A stretch of 64,000 nt of DNA from Ascidiaceihabitans sp039975415 (GTDB taxonomy: Bacteria; Pseudomonadota; Alphaproteobacteria; Rhodobacterales; Rhodobacteraceae): the NCBI RefSeq assembly GCF_039975415.1, contig NZ_JBDWHD010000002.1. One strand, given 5' to 3'. Below, piece after piece: positions 44,314 to 54,777 of this stretch (position 1 is the first letter of the stretch; the number at the start of each line of letters is the position of its first letter). The notes under the pieces were generated by a model. That model was not told the origin of the DNA. It searched no databases and was given only the letters and a program-made list of their open reading frames with translations. The translations under genes were made by a program, and so were the position numbers.

Positions 44314-45189
44314 CTAGAGCGCTTCCGCGCCCGAAATGATTTCAATCAGCTCGTTGGTGATCACGGCCTGACGCGAGCGGTTGTATTGGATGGTCAGTTT
44401 GTCGATCATCTCGCCTGCGTTGCGTGTCGCGTTGTCCATTGCAGACATCCGCGCACCCTGTTCGGACGCACCGTTTTCCAGCAACGCGCTGAAAATGGCA
44501 GTCGCCACACCACGGGGCAGCAAGTCAGCCAAAATGGCCTCTTCGCTGGGCTCGTAGTCATAAAGCGTTGCGTCGCCGGCGTCTTCCGTGGCTTCAAATG
44601 AAGCTGGAATAACCTGCTGCGCCGTTGGGATCTGGCTGACCACGTTCACGAACTTCGCATAGAAGATCGTGGCAACGTCAAACTCACCCGCATCAAAGCG
44701 GCCCAACACGTCCTTGGCGATGCCTTGGGCATCCACATATCCAACGCGTTTCACGTCTGTCAGGTCCACATGGCCGATGAATGTATCACCGAAATCACGT
44801 TTCATCTGATCGCGGCCTTTTTTGCCCACGGTCAGAATTTTGACAGTCTTGCCAGCGGCTTGCAATTCACTTGCATGCTTTTTGGCCAGCTTCACGATGT
44901 TGGTGTTAAACCCACCGCAAAGCCCACGTTCAGACGTCATGACAACCAGCAACTGCACTTGGTCGCTGCCCGTACCGGACAACAATTTCGGTGCACTGTC
45001 TGATCCACCAACAGAAGCGGCCAAACCGCCCATCACCGCGTTAAAACGCGTCGTGTAGGGGCGCGATTGCTCAGCCGCTTCCTGCGCGCGGCGAAGCTTC
45101 GCCGCGGCAACCATTTGCATGGCCTTTGTGATCTTCCGCGTGTTTTTCACGCTTGTGATCCTGTTTTTAAGGTCCTTAAGGTTTGCCAT
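44314..45189 (-). CDS. atpG: ATP synthase F1 gamma subunit
   Basis: 291-residue rotor shaft. N-terminal coiled coil LKDLKNRITSVKNTRKITKA, the SERGLCGGFN core and the C-terminal RMSAMDNATRNAGEMID and RQAVITNELIEIISGAEAL. Coupled between atpA and atpD. Confidence 0.98.
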   Translation of the reverse strand: MANLKDLKNRITSVKNTRKITKAMQMVAAAKLRRAQEAAEQSRPYTTRFNAVMGGLAASVGGSDSAPKLLSGTGSDQVQLLVVMTSERGLCGGFNTNIVKLAKKHASELQAAGKTVKILTVGKKGRDQMKRDFGDTFIGHVDLTDVKRVGYVDAQGIAKDVLGRFDAGEFDVATIFYAKFVNVVSQIPTAQQVIPASFEATEDAGDATLYDYEPSEEAILADLLPRGVATAIFSALLENGASEQGARMSAMDNATRNAGEMIDKLTIQYNRSRQAVITNELIEIISGAEAL

Positions 45190-45202
45190 TTACCTTGGCT
45201 CC

Positions 45203-46741
45203 TTAAGCGAAATCAGCGGCGAATGCGTCGAGCGCTGCTTTCATTGCGTCCGCAAGGTCGTCTTTAACCTTACGATCGTTGTCTGTGATGTCTGCCAGCA
45301 AATCCGCGTTGTTGGTGCGCAGGTGCTTCAGCATTGCGGCCTCAAAGCGGCCAACGTCGGACACGTCGATCTTGTCGAGGTAGCCGTTTGTGCCTGCAAA
45401 GATCACGCATACGATTTCCGCGTTGGTCAGCGGCGCATATTGTGGCTGCTTCATCAACTCAGTCAAACGTGCACCACGGTTCAGCAAGGCTTGCGTGGAG
45501 GCATCCAAGTCAGACCCGAACTGCGCGAAGGCCGCCATTTCGCGATACTGCGCAAGCGACAGTTTCACCGGACCCGCGACAGACGACATCGCCTTGGTTT
45601 GCGCCGAAGATCCAACACGGGAAACGGACAGACCTGTGTTCACAGCTGGGCGGATGCCTTGGTAGAACAATTCTGTTTCCAAGAAGATCTGACCGTCTGT
45701 GATCGAAATCACGTTTGTCGGAATAAACGCAGACACGTCGCCGCCTTGGGTTTCAATGATCGGCAGAGCCGTCAAAGAGCCGTTGCCGGACGCATCGCCC
45801 AATTTCGCAGAACGCTCAAGCAAACGAGAGTGAAGATAGAAAACGTCACCAGGATAGGCTTCACGGCCAGGTGGGCGACGCAAAAGCAAGGACATCTGGC
45901 GGTAAGACACGGCCTGCTTGGACAAATCATCATAGATGATCAACGCGTGACGGCCATTGTCGCGGAAGTGCTCCGCCATGGATGTCGCGGCGTATGGGGC
46001 CAAGAACTGCATTGGGGCTGGATCGGACGCTGTCGCCGCAACCACGATGGAATATTCAATCGCGCCTGTTTCTTCGAGCTTTTTCACCAACTGCGCCACT
46101 GTGGAACGCTTTTGGCCGATCGCAACATAAACACAGTACAGTTTCTTGTACTCGTCGTCGCGTGCGGCCTCATTGTAGGATTTCTGGTTCAGGATCGCAT
46201 CCAGAGCCACAGCTGTTTTACCAGTCTGACGGTCACCAATGATCAATTCGCGCTGGCCACGGCCAATCGGGATCATCGCGTCGACAGATTTCAGGCCAGT
46301 CGCCATCGGTTCGTGTACGGATTTACGTGGGATAATGCCCGGCGCTTTCACGTCAGCCACTTGGCGTTTGGTCGTTTTGATCGGACCTTTGCCGTCAATT
46401 GGGTTGCCCAAGCCGTCAACAACGCGGCCCAGCAATTCGTCGCCCACCGGAACGTCCACGATAGAGTTGGTGCGCTTGACTGTGTCACCCTCTTTGATGT
46501 CGCGGTCAGAGCCGAAGATAACCACACCGACGTTGTCGGCTTCGAGGTTCAAGGCCATGCCCTGAATGCCACCGGGGAATTCAACCATCTCACCGGCTTG
46601 GACATTGTCCAGACCATAAACACGGGCGATACCGTCACCAACGGACAAAACGCGACCAACTTCGGCCACTTCTGCTTCTTGACCAAAGTTCTTGATCTGG
46701 TCTTTTAGAATCGCAGAAATTTCTGCTGCTTGGATACCCAT
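45203..46741 (-). CDS. atpA: ATP synthase F1 alpha subunit
   Basis: 512-residue non-catalytic nucleotide-binding subunit; P-loop IGDRQTGKTAVAL, and SLLLRRPPGREAYPGDVFYL signature. Its ATG shares one base with the atpH stop. Confidence 0.99.
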   Translation of the reverse strand: MGIQAAEISAILKDQIKNFGQEAEVAEVGRVLSVGDGIARVYGLDNVQAGEMVEFPGGIQGMALNLEADNVGVVIFGSDRDIKEGDTVKRTNSIVDVPVGDELLGRVVDGLGNPIDGKGPIKTTKRQVADVKAPGIIPRKSVHEPMATGLKSVDAMIPIGRGQRELIIGDRQTGKTAVALDAILNQKSYNEAARDDEYKKLYCVYVAIGQKRSTVAQLVKKLEETGAIEYSIVVAATASDPAPMQFLAPYAATSMAEHFRDNGRHALIIYDDLSKQAVSYRQMSLLLRRPPGREAYPGDVFYLHSRLLERSAKLGDASGNGSLTALPIIETQGGDVSAFIPTNVISITDGQIFLETELFYQGIRPAVNTGLSVSRVGSSAQTKAMSSVAGPVKLSLAQYREMAAFAQFGSDLDASTQALLNRGARLTELMKQPQYAPLTNAEIVCVIFAGTNGYLDKIDVSDVGRFEAAMLKHLRTNNADLLADITDNDRKVKDDLADAMKAALDAFAADFA

Positions 46742-47301
46742 TATCCGACCTCTTTCATTGCATTCTGGAGGGAGTTCAGCTTCGAACGGATCGACGTGTC
46801 GATCATTTTCGAACCCACTTTAACAACAAGACCGCCGATGAGGCTTTCATCCACGGTCGCGTTAATCGTCACGTCTTTGCCCATTTGGGCTTTCAACGTC
46901 TTGGCAAGCGCATCGGCCTGGCCTTTGGTCAGAGCCTTGGCGCTGGCCACGTCTGCTGTCACTTCGCCCTTGTCGTCGGCAATCAAAGCCCGCAGCGATG
47001 CGACCAGTTGCGGCACCACGAACAAACGACGCTTGGTGGCCATCAAAGCCAGCGTGTTTGCCATGATTGGGGAAAGTTTCATTTTCTTGGCGATGGCTGT
47101 AATCGCCACCCCCTGTTCGTCGCGTGTGTAAATCGGAGAATGGATCAGGGCGTTAAAGTCGCCGCTGTCTGCCATTACACCGCTTAGCGCCGCGAGGTCT
47201 GTTTCGATGGCTTTGATCTTTTTGCCTTCTTTGGCCAGATCAAACACCGCAGTTGCGTAACGCAACGCGATACCTGTGGAAATGGAAACTGGTTCTGACA
47301 C
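46741..47301 (-). CDS. atpH: ATP synthase F1 delta subunit
   Basis: 186-residue peripheral-stalk subunit (OSCP). The start is GTG 47301 with AAGGGTGGA upstream: it yields SEPVSISTGIALRYATAVFD, matching family N-termini, while the longer ORF reaching 47445 adds 48 residues unlike the family. C-terminal GGLVVKVGSKMIDTSIRSKL is diagnostic. First gene of the operon; F0 genes are not in the window. Confidence 0.95.
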   Translation of the reverse strand: MSEPVSISTGIALRYATAVFDLAKEGKKIKAIETDLAALSGVMADSGDFNALIHSPIYTRDEQGVAITAIAKKMKLSPIMANTLALMATKRRLFVVPQLVASLRALIADDKGEVTADVASAKALTKGQADALAKTLKAQMGKDVTINATVDESLIGGLVVKVGSKMIDTSIRSKLNSLQNAMKEVG

Positions 47302-47759
47302 GTCCACCCTTCCGATGTCTTGGCCCCACATTGCGCTTATTGCCGCGCGACGTAGGGGGTTGGTGTCGTGCACAACATAACGTGACGACAAAATCAGGGC
47401 GGATGTAGCAGAGGTATCCTCACCCCGCAACAGGGCAGTGCACACTCCCTTTTTGAGGGTTTGTTAACAATTACAAAGGCTTGGCGAAGGTGCGACCAAG
47501 TGCGCCTGCATTTTTATGGTACAAGCGTTCATTTTTTGGGGAATTATGGCCTCGAATCCGTCGCATCCAGGCAAACCTGTCGCAAATTTTTGTCCCGCTT
47601 CGCCATGCCCTCGGCCATCAAAACCCAAGGATGTCGCGCTATTTTCCCGATATAGGTGCACCATGCGACACTTGGTCGGGTATAGGATGCATCGGTGCGC
47701 GTCCGATCCAGTCCCCGATGCCCGCACATGCCTTCATTTGTGAACACACCGGGGTATTT
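47302..47759. other. Gap upstream of the atp operon
   Basis: 458 bases with no supported gene. It should contain the atp promoter on the minus strand, but no convincing -35/-10 pair was found. Small ORFs here have no recognisable features. Confidence 0.6.
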
Positions 47760-48512
47760 TCACCGCATTAGACTGTCGGGATTTGGAACAGGTTGCCCCA
47801 AACCCTCTAGCACGCTGATGCGCCGCCGGGTGCGTGTCACTTTGCCTTTTGGCGGATAGACCAGCTTTGACGCTTCAACCATCAAGGCGCCACCCGCCAT
47901 GATACCCGGCATAGTTTGGCCAAATTTTTCGAACACGCGTCCGGACTTCATCCAGATGCGGCGTGCCGAGGGCATTTGATACAATGCGCTCATATGTCGT
48001 TCCGGCAGAAATTGGTGCTTGCGCAACTGGGTCTCCAACTGGCTTGCTGAATAGGGCCGCCCAAATCCGAACGGGGTGCGATCACGGCGCGACCAAAGGC
48101 CAGCGCGGTTGGGCACAATAAACAACGCCTTGCCCCCCGGCCCCAGCACCCGCCAGCACTCTTCCAGCAAATCAAACGCCAGCTCGGACGTCTCAAGCCC
48201 GTGCAAAACAACAAGCTTGTCAACATGCCCCGTCTCAATTGGCCAAAGCGTTTCTTCTGTCAAAACGGACACATTGGGCAGTCCGGCAGGCCATGGCATC
48301 ACACCCTGCGGCCCCGGCATCAAGGCCAGCACACGTCGCGCATCCTTGAGATAGGGCCGCAACAACGGTGCCGCGAAACCGTACCCCACAACTGTCTGCC
48401 CTTTGGCTTCTGGCCAAAGCTCCAACATCCGGCCCCGCAAAGATGCCTGCGCCGCGCGTCCCAAAGGACTGCGATAGTAGAAATTGCGCAGGTCTTGCAC
48501 ATCAAGGTGCAT
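47760..48512 (-). CDS. Class I SAM-dependent methyltransferase
   Basis: A 250-residue protein with a degenerate SAM loop (TVVGYGFAAPLLRPY) and a Methyltransf_11-like core DKLVVLHGLETSELAFDLLE, ECWRVLGPGGKALFIVPNRAG. The usual E/DxGxGxG motif is weak, so activity is uncertain. It is divergent from gloB, an arrangement I recall from other Rhodobacteraceae. Confidence 0.78.
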   Translation of the reverse strand: MHLDVQDLRNFYYRSPLGRAAQASLRGRMLELWPEAKGQTVVGYGFAAPLLRPYLKDARRVLALMPGPQGVMPWPAGLPNVSVLTEETLWPIETGHVDKLVVLHGLETSELAFDLLEECWRVLGPGGKALFIVPNRAGLWSRRDRTPFGFGRPYSASQLETQLRKHQFLPERHMSALYQMPSARRIWMKSGRVFEKFGQTMPGIMAGGALMVEASKLVYPPKGKVTRTRRRISVLEGLGQPVPNPDSLMR

Positions 48513-48573
48513 TGCGGCTCCGGTTCAGTTGGGTCAAGCTTGGGCTAACTTAGCAATCTGAAGGAAAATGACC

Positions 48574-49341
48574 ATGGGTCTCGAAATTATCACTGTCCCC
48601 TGTCTGGCGGACAACTATGCCTTCATTCTGCACGATGCCAGCACTGGCGAAACCGCGATCGTTGATGTTCCCGACGCAGCCCCATTGAAGGCGGAACTGT
48701 CCGCCAAAGGCTGGACATTGACCCAGGTCTGGCTGACCCACCACCATTGGGACCATGTTGACGGGTTGGCGGATCTTCTGGCCGACCACTCGGCACAGGT
48801 TATTGGTGCCGCCGATGATGCGCACCGTTTGCCAGCTTTGGATCTGGCATTGACCGAAGGCGAAACCTTTTCTTTCGCAGGCCATGACGTTCACGTCATT
48901 GACGTGTCGGGGCATACAATCGGGCACATCGCACTGCATCTGCCCGCCGCACATGCCGTTTTCACCGCCGACAGTCTGATGGCATTGGGATGCGGGCGCC
49001 TGTTTGAAGGCACACCAGAGCAAATGTGGGAAAGCCTTAGCAAATTGATGACGTTGCCATCGGACACCATTGTCTATTCCGGTCATGAATACACACAGTC
49101 CAATGCCAAGTTTGCGCTGACGATTGATCCCTCCAACCCCGCGCTGGTGTCTCGGGTTCGGGAAATTGATGCAATGCGGGCAAACGGCAGCCCAACGGTC
49201 CCGTCCACTTTGCAACTGGAATTGGACACCAACCCGTTTTTGCGTGCATCAGATCCCGAAATACAAACCCAACTCGGCATGGCAGGCGCACGCCCCGCTG
49301 AGGTTTTTAAAGAAATTCGCGCACGCAAAGACAGATTTTGA
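48574..49341 (+). CDS. gloB: Hydroxyacylglutathione hydrolase (glyoxalase II)
   Basis: Hydrolyses S-lactoylglutathione in methylglyoxal detoxification. AAGGA at 48561-48565 positions the ATG at 48574 (MGLEIITVP), giving 255 residues as is typical; ATG 48568 is too close to it. Metal site THHHWDHVDG; later GHTIGHIALH, FTADSLMALGCGRLFEG and YSGHEYT. Confidence 0.95.
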   Translation: MGLEIITVPCLADNYAFILHDASTGETAIVDVPDAAPLKAELSAKGWTLTQVWLTHHHWDHVDGLADLLADHSAQVIGAADDAHRLPALDLALTEGETFSFAGHDVHVIDVSGHTIGHIALHLPAAHAVFTADSLMALGCGRLFEGTPEQMWESLSKLMTLPSDTIVYSGHEYTQSNAKFALTIDPSNPALVSRVREIDAMRANGSPTVPSTLQLELDTNPFLRASDPEIQTQLGMAGARPAEVFKEIRARKDRF

Positions 49342-49515
49342 AGTTAAAATATTGGCTTTTTCTGCCCAATAACGAAAATTGTGACCGTTTTGTTTAAATT
49401 AGAGCTTGAAGCTGGGCGCTGATAAACCAAACTCTAATACTATGAGGCCATGGTTGTTGAAGACGCGTGATATGGTTCCGCGCCTCCGATGACCTCGATC
49501 GACAGGAGCACGCCC

Positions 49516-51837
49516 GTGCCTTCATTTTCGACAACACTTGAAAAGGCGATACATGCCGCCCTCGCGCTGGCCAATGATCGTCACCATGAATTCGCAACGC
49601 TAGAGCATCTGCTGCTGGCCTTAATAGATGAACCCGACGCCAAACGCGTGATGCAGGCCTGTTCGGTCGATGTGTCAGAACTGCGCGATACCTTGTCGGA
49701 GTTCGTGGATGAAGATCTTTCCAATCTCGTCACGGACATCGACGGATCAGAAGCCGTGCCAACGGCAGCATTCCAACGCGTGATCCAACGCGCCGCTATC
49801 CATGTGCAGTCGTCCGGCCGCACGGAAGTGACCGGCGCCAACGTGTTGGTCGCCATCTTTGCCGAACGCGAAAGCAACGCGGCTTACTTCCTGCAAGAAC
49901 AGGACATGACACGCTACGATGCTGTTAACTTTATCGCACATGGCGTGGCCAAAGACCCTGCCTTTGGCGAAGCACGTCCAGTGTCCGGTGCACCTGAAGT
50001 CGAAGAAGAAGCCCAAGGGGTGACCGAGGGCGAAAAGAAAGACAGCGCTCTTGAAAAATACTGCGTTGATCTGAACGCCAAATCCCGTGAAGGCGACATC
50101 GATCCGCTGATCGGGCGCGACAGCGAAGTCGAGCGGTGCATTCAGGTTCTATGTCGCCGCCGCAAGAACAACCCGCTTTTGGTCGGTGACCCAGGCGTCG
50201 GCAAAACGGCGATTGCAGAAGGGTTGGCCCGTAAAATCGTAGCTAACGAAACACCCGAGGTTTTGTCTGAAACGACGATTTTCTCCCTCGATATGGGTGC
50301 TTTGTTGGCCGGTACGCGGTACCGCGGTGATTTCGAAGAACGCCTGAAGGCCGTTGTGACGGAACTGGAAGATCACGACGATGCAGTGCTGTTTATCGAT
50401 GAAATCCACACTGTGATCGGCGCCGGAGCAACCTCTGGCGGCGCAATGGACGCGTCCAATTTGCTTAAACCTGCTTTGGCAGGTGGCAAATTGCGCACCA
50501 TGGGGTCCACAACTTACAAAGAATTCCGTCAGCATTTTGAAAAAGACCGTGCGTTGGCGCGTCGTTTCCAGAAGATCGACGTGAACGAGCCTTCAGTCGA
50601 AGATGCGGTCAAAATTCTAAAGGGGCTCAAGCCCTATTTTGAAGACCACCACGCGGTCAAATATACAGCTGATGCGATCAAAACATCGGTAGAACTTGCA
50701 TCGCGCTATATCAACGACCGCAAATTGCCCGATTCAGCTATTGACGTGATTGATGAAGCCGGTGCTGCGCAACATTTGGTTCAGGCCGCGAAACGTCGTA
50801 AAACCATCGGAACGAAGGAAATCGAATCCGTCGTCGCGAAAATCGCGCGCATTCCGCCCAAAAACGTCACCAAAGACGATGCTGTTGTGTTGAAAGATCT
50901 CGAAGCTTCTCTGAAACGTGTAGTGTTCGGTCAGGACAAAGCCATCGAGGCGCTCAGCTCTGCTATTAAACTGGCACGGGCCGGGCTGCGTGAACCCGAA
51001 AAACCAATCGGCAACTATCTGTTCGCAGGCCCCACCGGCGTTGGTAAAACCGAAGTTGCAAAACAATTGGCTGATACGTTGGGTGTGGAACTTTTGCGGT
51101 TCGATATGTCAGAGTACATGGAAAAGCACGCGGTATCGCGTTTGATCGGTGCGCCCCCTGGATACGTGGGCTTTGATCAAGGCGGCATGCTGACGGACGG
51201 TGTTGATCAGCATCCGCATTGCGTATTGCTGTTGGACGAGATGGAAAAGGCACATCCTGATGTGTACAACATTTTGCTGCAAGTCATGGATCACGGCAAA
51301 CTGACAGATCACAATGGACGCACTGTTGATTTCCGGAATGTTGTTCTGATCATGACCTCCAATGCGGGTGCTGCCGAACAAGCCAAAGAAGCCATCGGAT
51401 TTGGCCGTGAACGTCGTCAGGGCGAAGACACCGCTGCGATCGAACGGACATTTACGCCGGAATTCCGCAACCGTCTGGACGCTGTGATCAGCTTTGCACC
51501 ATTGGGTAAATCTATCATCGCGCAAGTTGTCGAGAAATTCGTGCTGCAACTGGAAGCGCAATTGATGGACCGCAATGTTACCATTGAACTGACCCGTGCA
51601 GCGGCCGAATGGCTTGGAGACAAAGGATATGACGACAAAATGGGGGCACGCCCCTTGGGTCGTGTTATTCAGGAACACATCAAAAAGCCGCTGGCCGAAG
51701 AACTGCTGTTTGGCAAATTGGCCAAAGGCGGCGTGGTGAAAGTTGGCGTCAAAAGCGGCGAATTGGATTTGCGGATCGAAGGCCCTGAAAAGCCGCGTAT
51801 TTCCGGTGACAAACCGCCCCTTCTGACAGCTGAGTGA
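49516..51837 (+). CDS. clpA: ATP-dependent Clp protease ATP-binding subunit ClpA
   Basis: HSP100 unfoldase that feeds ClpP. GTG 49516, with AGGAG at 49504-49508, gives 773 residues. An N-domain (LEKAIHAALALANDRHHEFA) precedes two AAA+ modules with Walker A GDPGVGKT and GPTGVGKT and the IGF-like loop near EAIGFGRERRQG that contacts ClpP. No clpS adaptor gene lies next to it. Its TGA overlaps the M23 gene's GTG. Confidence 0.97.
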   Translation: MPSFSTTLEKAIHAALALANDRHHEFATLEHLLLALIDEPDAKRVMQACSVDVSELRDTLSEFVDEDLSNLVTDIDGSEAVPTAAFQRVIQRAAIHVQSSGRTEVTGANVLVAIFAERESNAAYFLQEQDMTRYDAVNFIAHGVAKDPAFGEARPVSGAPEVEEEAQGVTEGEKKDSALEKYCVDLNAKSREGDIDPLIGRDSEVERCIQVLCRRRKNNPLLVGDPGVGKTAIAEGLARKIVANETPEVLSETTIFSLDMGALLAGTRYRGDFEERLKAVVTELEDHDDAVLFIDEIHTVIGAGATSGGAMDASNLLKPALAGGKLRTMGSTTYKEFRQHFEKDRALARRFQKIDVNEPSVEDAVKILKGLKPYFEDHHAVKYTADAIKTSVELASRYINDRKLPDSAIDVIDEAGAAQHLVQAAKRRKTIGTKEIESVVAKIARIPPKNVTKDDAVVLKDLEASLKRVVFGQDKAIEALSSAIKLARAGLREPEKPIGNYLFAGPTGVGKTEVAKQLADTLGVELLRFDMSEYMEKHAVSRLIGAPPGYVGFDQGGMLTDGVDQHPHCVLLLDEMEKAHPDVYNILLQVMDHGKLTDHNGRTVDFRNVVLIMTSNAGAAEQAKEAIGFGRERRQGEDTAAIERTFTPEFRNRLDAVISFAPLGKSIIAQVVEKFVLQLEAQLMDRNVTIELTRAAAEWLGDKGYDDKMGARPLGRVIQEHIKKPLAEELLFGKLAKGGVVKVGVKSGELDLRIEGPEKPRISGDKPPLLTAE

Positions 51838-52805
51838 CCTTTAAGGATATCATATCGGCTTTGCTATTTTGCGCCGCGGCACCTGCTGCGGCGCAGACCA
51901 TTCAACTACAACAACCCATTGACTGCACGCTTGGGGAAGACTGCTTCATACAGCAGTATGTCGACCATGATCCCACCAAGAATGCAAAAGACTACCGATG
52001 CGCACCGCTCAGCTATAACAACCACAAGGGCACAGATTTTGCCCTTCGGACCCTGCGCCAAATGCGCGACGGAGTGAACGTCGTTGCTGCCGCACCCGGC
52101 ACGGTGGTTCGATTGCGTAACTCCATTAAAGATCAGTTAAAAACAGACGCAAACGCAGAAAGCGTTGCGGGTCGGGAATGTGGGAACGGCGTGGTCATCG
52201 AACATTCAGATGGGTGGGAAACCCAGTATTGCCATCTGAAAAAGGGATCGATTGTGGTACGCAAAGGGCAGACGGTTCAAGCTGGCGCAGCTTTGGGTGA
52301 AGTCGGTCTAAGTGGCCGCACGCAATTTCCCCATGTTCATCTTTCGGTGCGCAAAAACGGCAAAGTCGTTGATCCATTTGATCCCGACGGAGTTGTACAA
52401 TGCAACGCTCCGGACAAGGAAACACTTTGGAAAACACCTTTAAACTACCAGCCTGGGGGCATGATCTATGCGGGTTTCGCCGATAGGGTGCCTGATTACA
52501 AAGACGTTAAATCGGGCCGTGCTGCAAAGGGCGTATTGCCACTAGATGCTCCGGCCTTGGTTGTGTTTGGCTTCGGTTTTGGATTGCAAAAAGGCGATCA
52601 GCTTAGGTTGGTGATCAAGGGCCCCAACGGCAATATCACGGACCACACAACGACAATTGAAAAAAACAAAGCGCAATATTTTCAAGCAGCAGGCAAACGA
52701 TTGAACGGTGAAAGCTGGCCCAGCGGTAAATACACAGGCACAGCACTGTTGATCAGGGATGGACAGGTCATCAGCGGGCAAAATGGCTACGTCACGCTAA
52801 AATAA
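51834..52805 (+). CDS. Secreted M23-family metallopeptidase
   Basis: 323 residues. N-terminal signal peptide (LLFCAAAPAAAQ), then a LytM domain: NNHKGTDFALRTL and HVHLSV with GNGVVIEHSDGWETQYCHLK. All M23 zinc positions (HxxxD, HxH) appear present. A C-terminal Ig-like segment follows. Likely cleaves peptidoglycan cross-links or regulates an amidase. The GTG start overlaps the clpA stop. Confidence 0.88.
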   Translation: MTFKDIISALLFCAAAPAAAQTIQLQQPIDCTLGEDCFIQQYVDHDPTKNAKDYRCAPLSYNNHKGTDFALRTLRQMRDGVNVVAAAPGTVVRLRNSIKDQLKTDANAESVAGRECGNGVVIEHSDGWETQYCHLKKGSIVVRKGQTVQAGAALGEVGLSGRTQFPHVHLSVRKNGKVVDPFDPDGVVQCNAPDKETLWKTPLNYQPGGMIYAGFADRVPDYKDVKSGRAAKGVLPLDAPALVVFGFGFGLQKGDQLRLVIKGPNGNITDHTTTIEKNKAQYFQAAGKRLNGESWPSGKYTGTALLIRDGQVISGQNGYVTLK

Positions 52806-52807
52806 AC

Positions 52808-54775
52808 TCATTTTTCAGTGAATTTCAGCTCGATCCGGCGGTTTTGTGCCCGTGCAGCCGCCGTATCAGCCAAATTCACCGGCTGGTGTTGGCCAAACCC
52901 GTTGGCGGCCAGACGACTGGGTGGAATGCCAAGGAAATTGACCATGTATTTCACAACAGACAACGCGCGCGCTTGGCTAAGTTCCCAGTTGTCTGCAAAT
53001 TCCCCTGTGCCAAGAAGCGGTACATTGTCAGTGTGGCCATCAACGCGAATGACCCAATCAATCCCGGCGGGAATGTCGTTTGCAATGCTGCGCAAAATAC
53101 TCGCAACTTTGGCAATCTCTGCCTGACCTTCAACTGACAAATCCGCCCCACCCGGCGGGAATAGCACTTCGGACGAAAAGACAAATCGGTCCCCTTCGAT
53201 GCGAATGCCTTCTTGATTTCCAAGCAAATCTCGCAGCCGTCCAAAAAATTCAGACCGATATTTTTCGAGATCTTGTGCCTCTGCCTCCAGACGTTTGCGG
53301 TCCTCTTCTTCCAAGGCCCGCGCACGGGTTTCTTGCGCCAAAGCACGCGCCAACGCGGTGTTCACCTGACTGGCCAACGATTGAATTTGCACGTCTTTGG
53401 CGGCGTCGCGCACCACGGCATCGTCCAAAAGGGCTTGAAGATCACCCAATTGGGTGCGCAATGCCGCAACTTGCTGGTTCAACAACTCGGTTTGGCGTTG
53501 TGCCTCCAAGGACTGTTGCTGGGCCGCGCGTGTTGTTTCTTTTTCTACGGTCAGCGCGTCTTGCGCCGCTTTCAACAGGACTTCGCGGCGATCTATTTCT
53601 GTTTGTGTGCTCGCGGTTTGCGCGTTTGCGGCCTGCTTTTCAGCCAATGCTCGGGCCAACTGGTCTTGCAAAGATACGGCTTCATCGCGCCCCGACGCTA
53701 ACTGTGTTTCAGCTGCCGCCAACCGGGTGCGCAAGGTGCTGACATCTTCGTTTCCAGCATCGATCGCTTGTTCGGCGGCGGACAGTGCTTGGCGCATCTG
53801 GTCCAGTTCAACCATCAAATCGGCGTTGTCTTGTGCCAATTGGGCCGCAGATTTTTGCGTTTCGGACAACGTGCCTTCCACCTCTTGCAAGATCGAAATC
53901 CGGCTTAAAGCATCTGCCAGTTCGGCGTCCAGCGCATCACCGGTCGCGCGTGCAGCCGCCAACAATGTCAAAGTGTCTTCGGCCTGCTTGCGTTGTTCTT
54001 CCAATGCCAAGGTCATCGCAGTCAGTTCAGCATCCGCGTTGGCCAAGCGTGCCCTAAGCGCTTCGGCGGCAGCCGCTTCCAACAGCCGGGCTTGTTCTTG
54101 TGCTGACACGCTATCCTGCGCGGCTGCCAAGTCTGAATTTAACTGTTCGATGCGTTGGGTGGCGTCGGATTTCTCAGATTGTAAATCAGCAATCAAGGCC
54201 TGCATTGCATCAGCTTGCGCCGCAGCCAAGCGGGCCTGTTCGTTCTGACTGTCGACCTCTCCTCGCAATGACGCCAAAGCCAAATTTAGGGCCTCTTGTT
54301 CGCTCAACAACTCTGCCTCACGGGCTTCAAGTTCGCTTACGTTCACGCGTGCCGCGTCCCGTTGCGCAAGCAACCCGGCCACTTGCGCTTCGAAACCCGT
54401 TATTTCTGCTTCCGCTGCAGCCAATGCTGCAGACTGCGCATCGCGTTCGGACGTCAAAGTTGCGATGATGCTGGACTGTTCCGCAAGTTGCACCTGCGCA
54501 TCGGAAAGCGTGTCGTTCAGCCCCGAAAGCCGCGTTTCCAAACCGGCGCTGCGTTGCTCCTCCAACCCAAGCGCCTGCGCCAATGCCGCGACTTCGCCCG
54601 CCAGTGTGTTCAGTTCGGATTCCTGCCCCGATATGGTTTCACGCAAGACAAATTGCACCACCATGAAAATGGTCAACACAAACATCAAAACCAACAACAA
54701 ACCCGTCATCGCATCCACAAAGCCCGGCCAGATCGAGGCCTGAAACCTTGCTCCTGTGCGACGCGAGAGGGCCAT
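52808..54775 (-). CDS. OmpA/MotB-type protein with a very long coiled coil
   Basis: 655 residues: one N-terminal membrane helix (AMTGLLLVLMFVLTIFMVVQ), a continuous Ala/Glu/Gln-rich coiled coil of roughly 430 residues, then an OmpA peptidoglycan-binding domain (VLFPPGGADLS, VDGHTDNVPLLG, LSQARALSVVKYMV, NRRIELKFTE). WPGFVDAMTG before the helix resembles the plug region of MotB/ZorB-like stators. It is coupled to the ExbB-like gene two bases upstream. Two-protein stator or envelope-spanning tether; function not established. Confidence 0.85.
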   Translation of the reverse strand: MALSRRTGARFQASIWPGFVDAMTGLLLVLMFVLTIFMVVQFVLRETISGQESELNTLAGEVAALAQALGLEEQRSAGLETRLSGLNDTLSDAQVQLAEQSSIIATLTSERDAQSAALAAAEAEITGFEAQVAGLLAQRDAARVNVSELEAREAELLSEQEALNLALASLRGEVDSQNEQARLAAAQADAMQALIADLQSEKSDATQRIEQLNSDLAAAQDSVSAQEQARLLEAAAAEALRARLANADAELTAMTLALEEQRKQAEDTLTLLAAARATGDALDAELADALSRISILQEVEGTLSETQKSAAQLAQDNADLMVELDQMRQALSAAEQAIDAGNEDVSTLRTRLAAAETQLASGRDEAVSLQDQLARALAEKQAANAQTASTQTEIDRREVLLKAAQDALTVEKETTRAAQQQSLEAQRQTELLNQQVAALRTQLGDLQALLDDAVVRDAAKDVQIQSLASQVNTALARALAQETRARALEEEDRKRLEAEAQDLEKYRSEFFGRLRDLLGNQEGIRIEGDRFVFSSEVLFPPGGADLSVEGQAEIAKVASILRSIANDIPAGIDWVIRVDGHTDNVPLLGTGEFADNWELSQARALSVVKYMVNFLGIPPSRLAANGFGQHQPVNLADTAAARAQNRRIELKFTEK

Positions 54776-54777
54776 CG

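Noticed and set aside
47302..47445. N-terminal extension of atpH
   Set aside because: The extra 48 residues do not match delta subunits and a GTG with a good ribosome site at 47301 gives the normal length.
47544..47747. 67-codon ORF upstream of atpH
   Set aside because: No ribosome site, no domain; several other short frames overlap it in the same gap.
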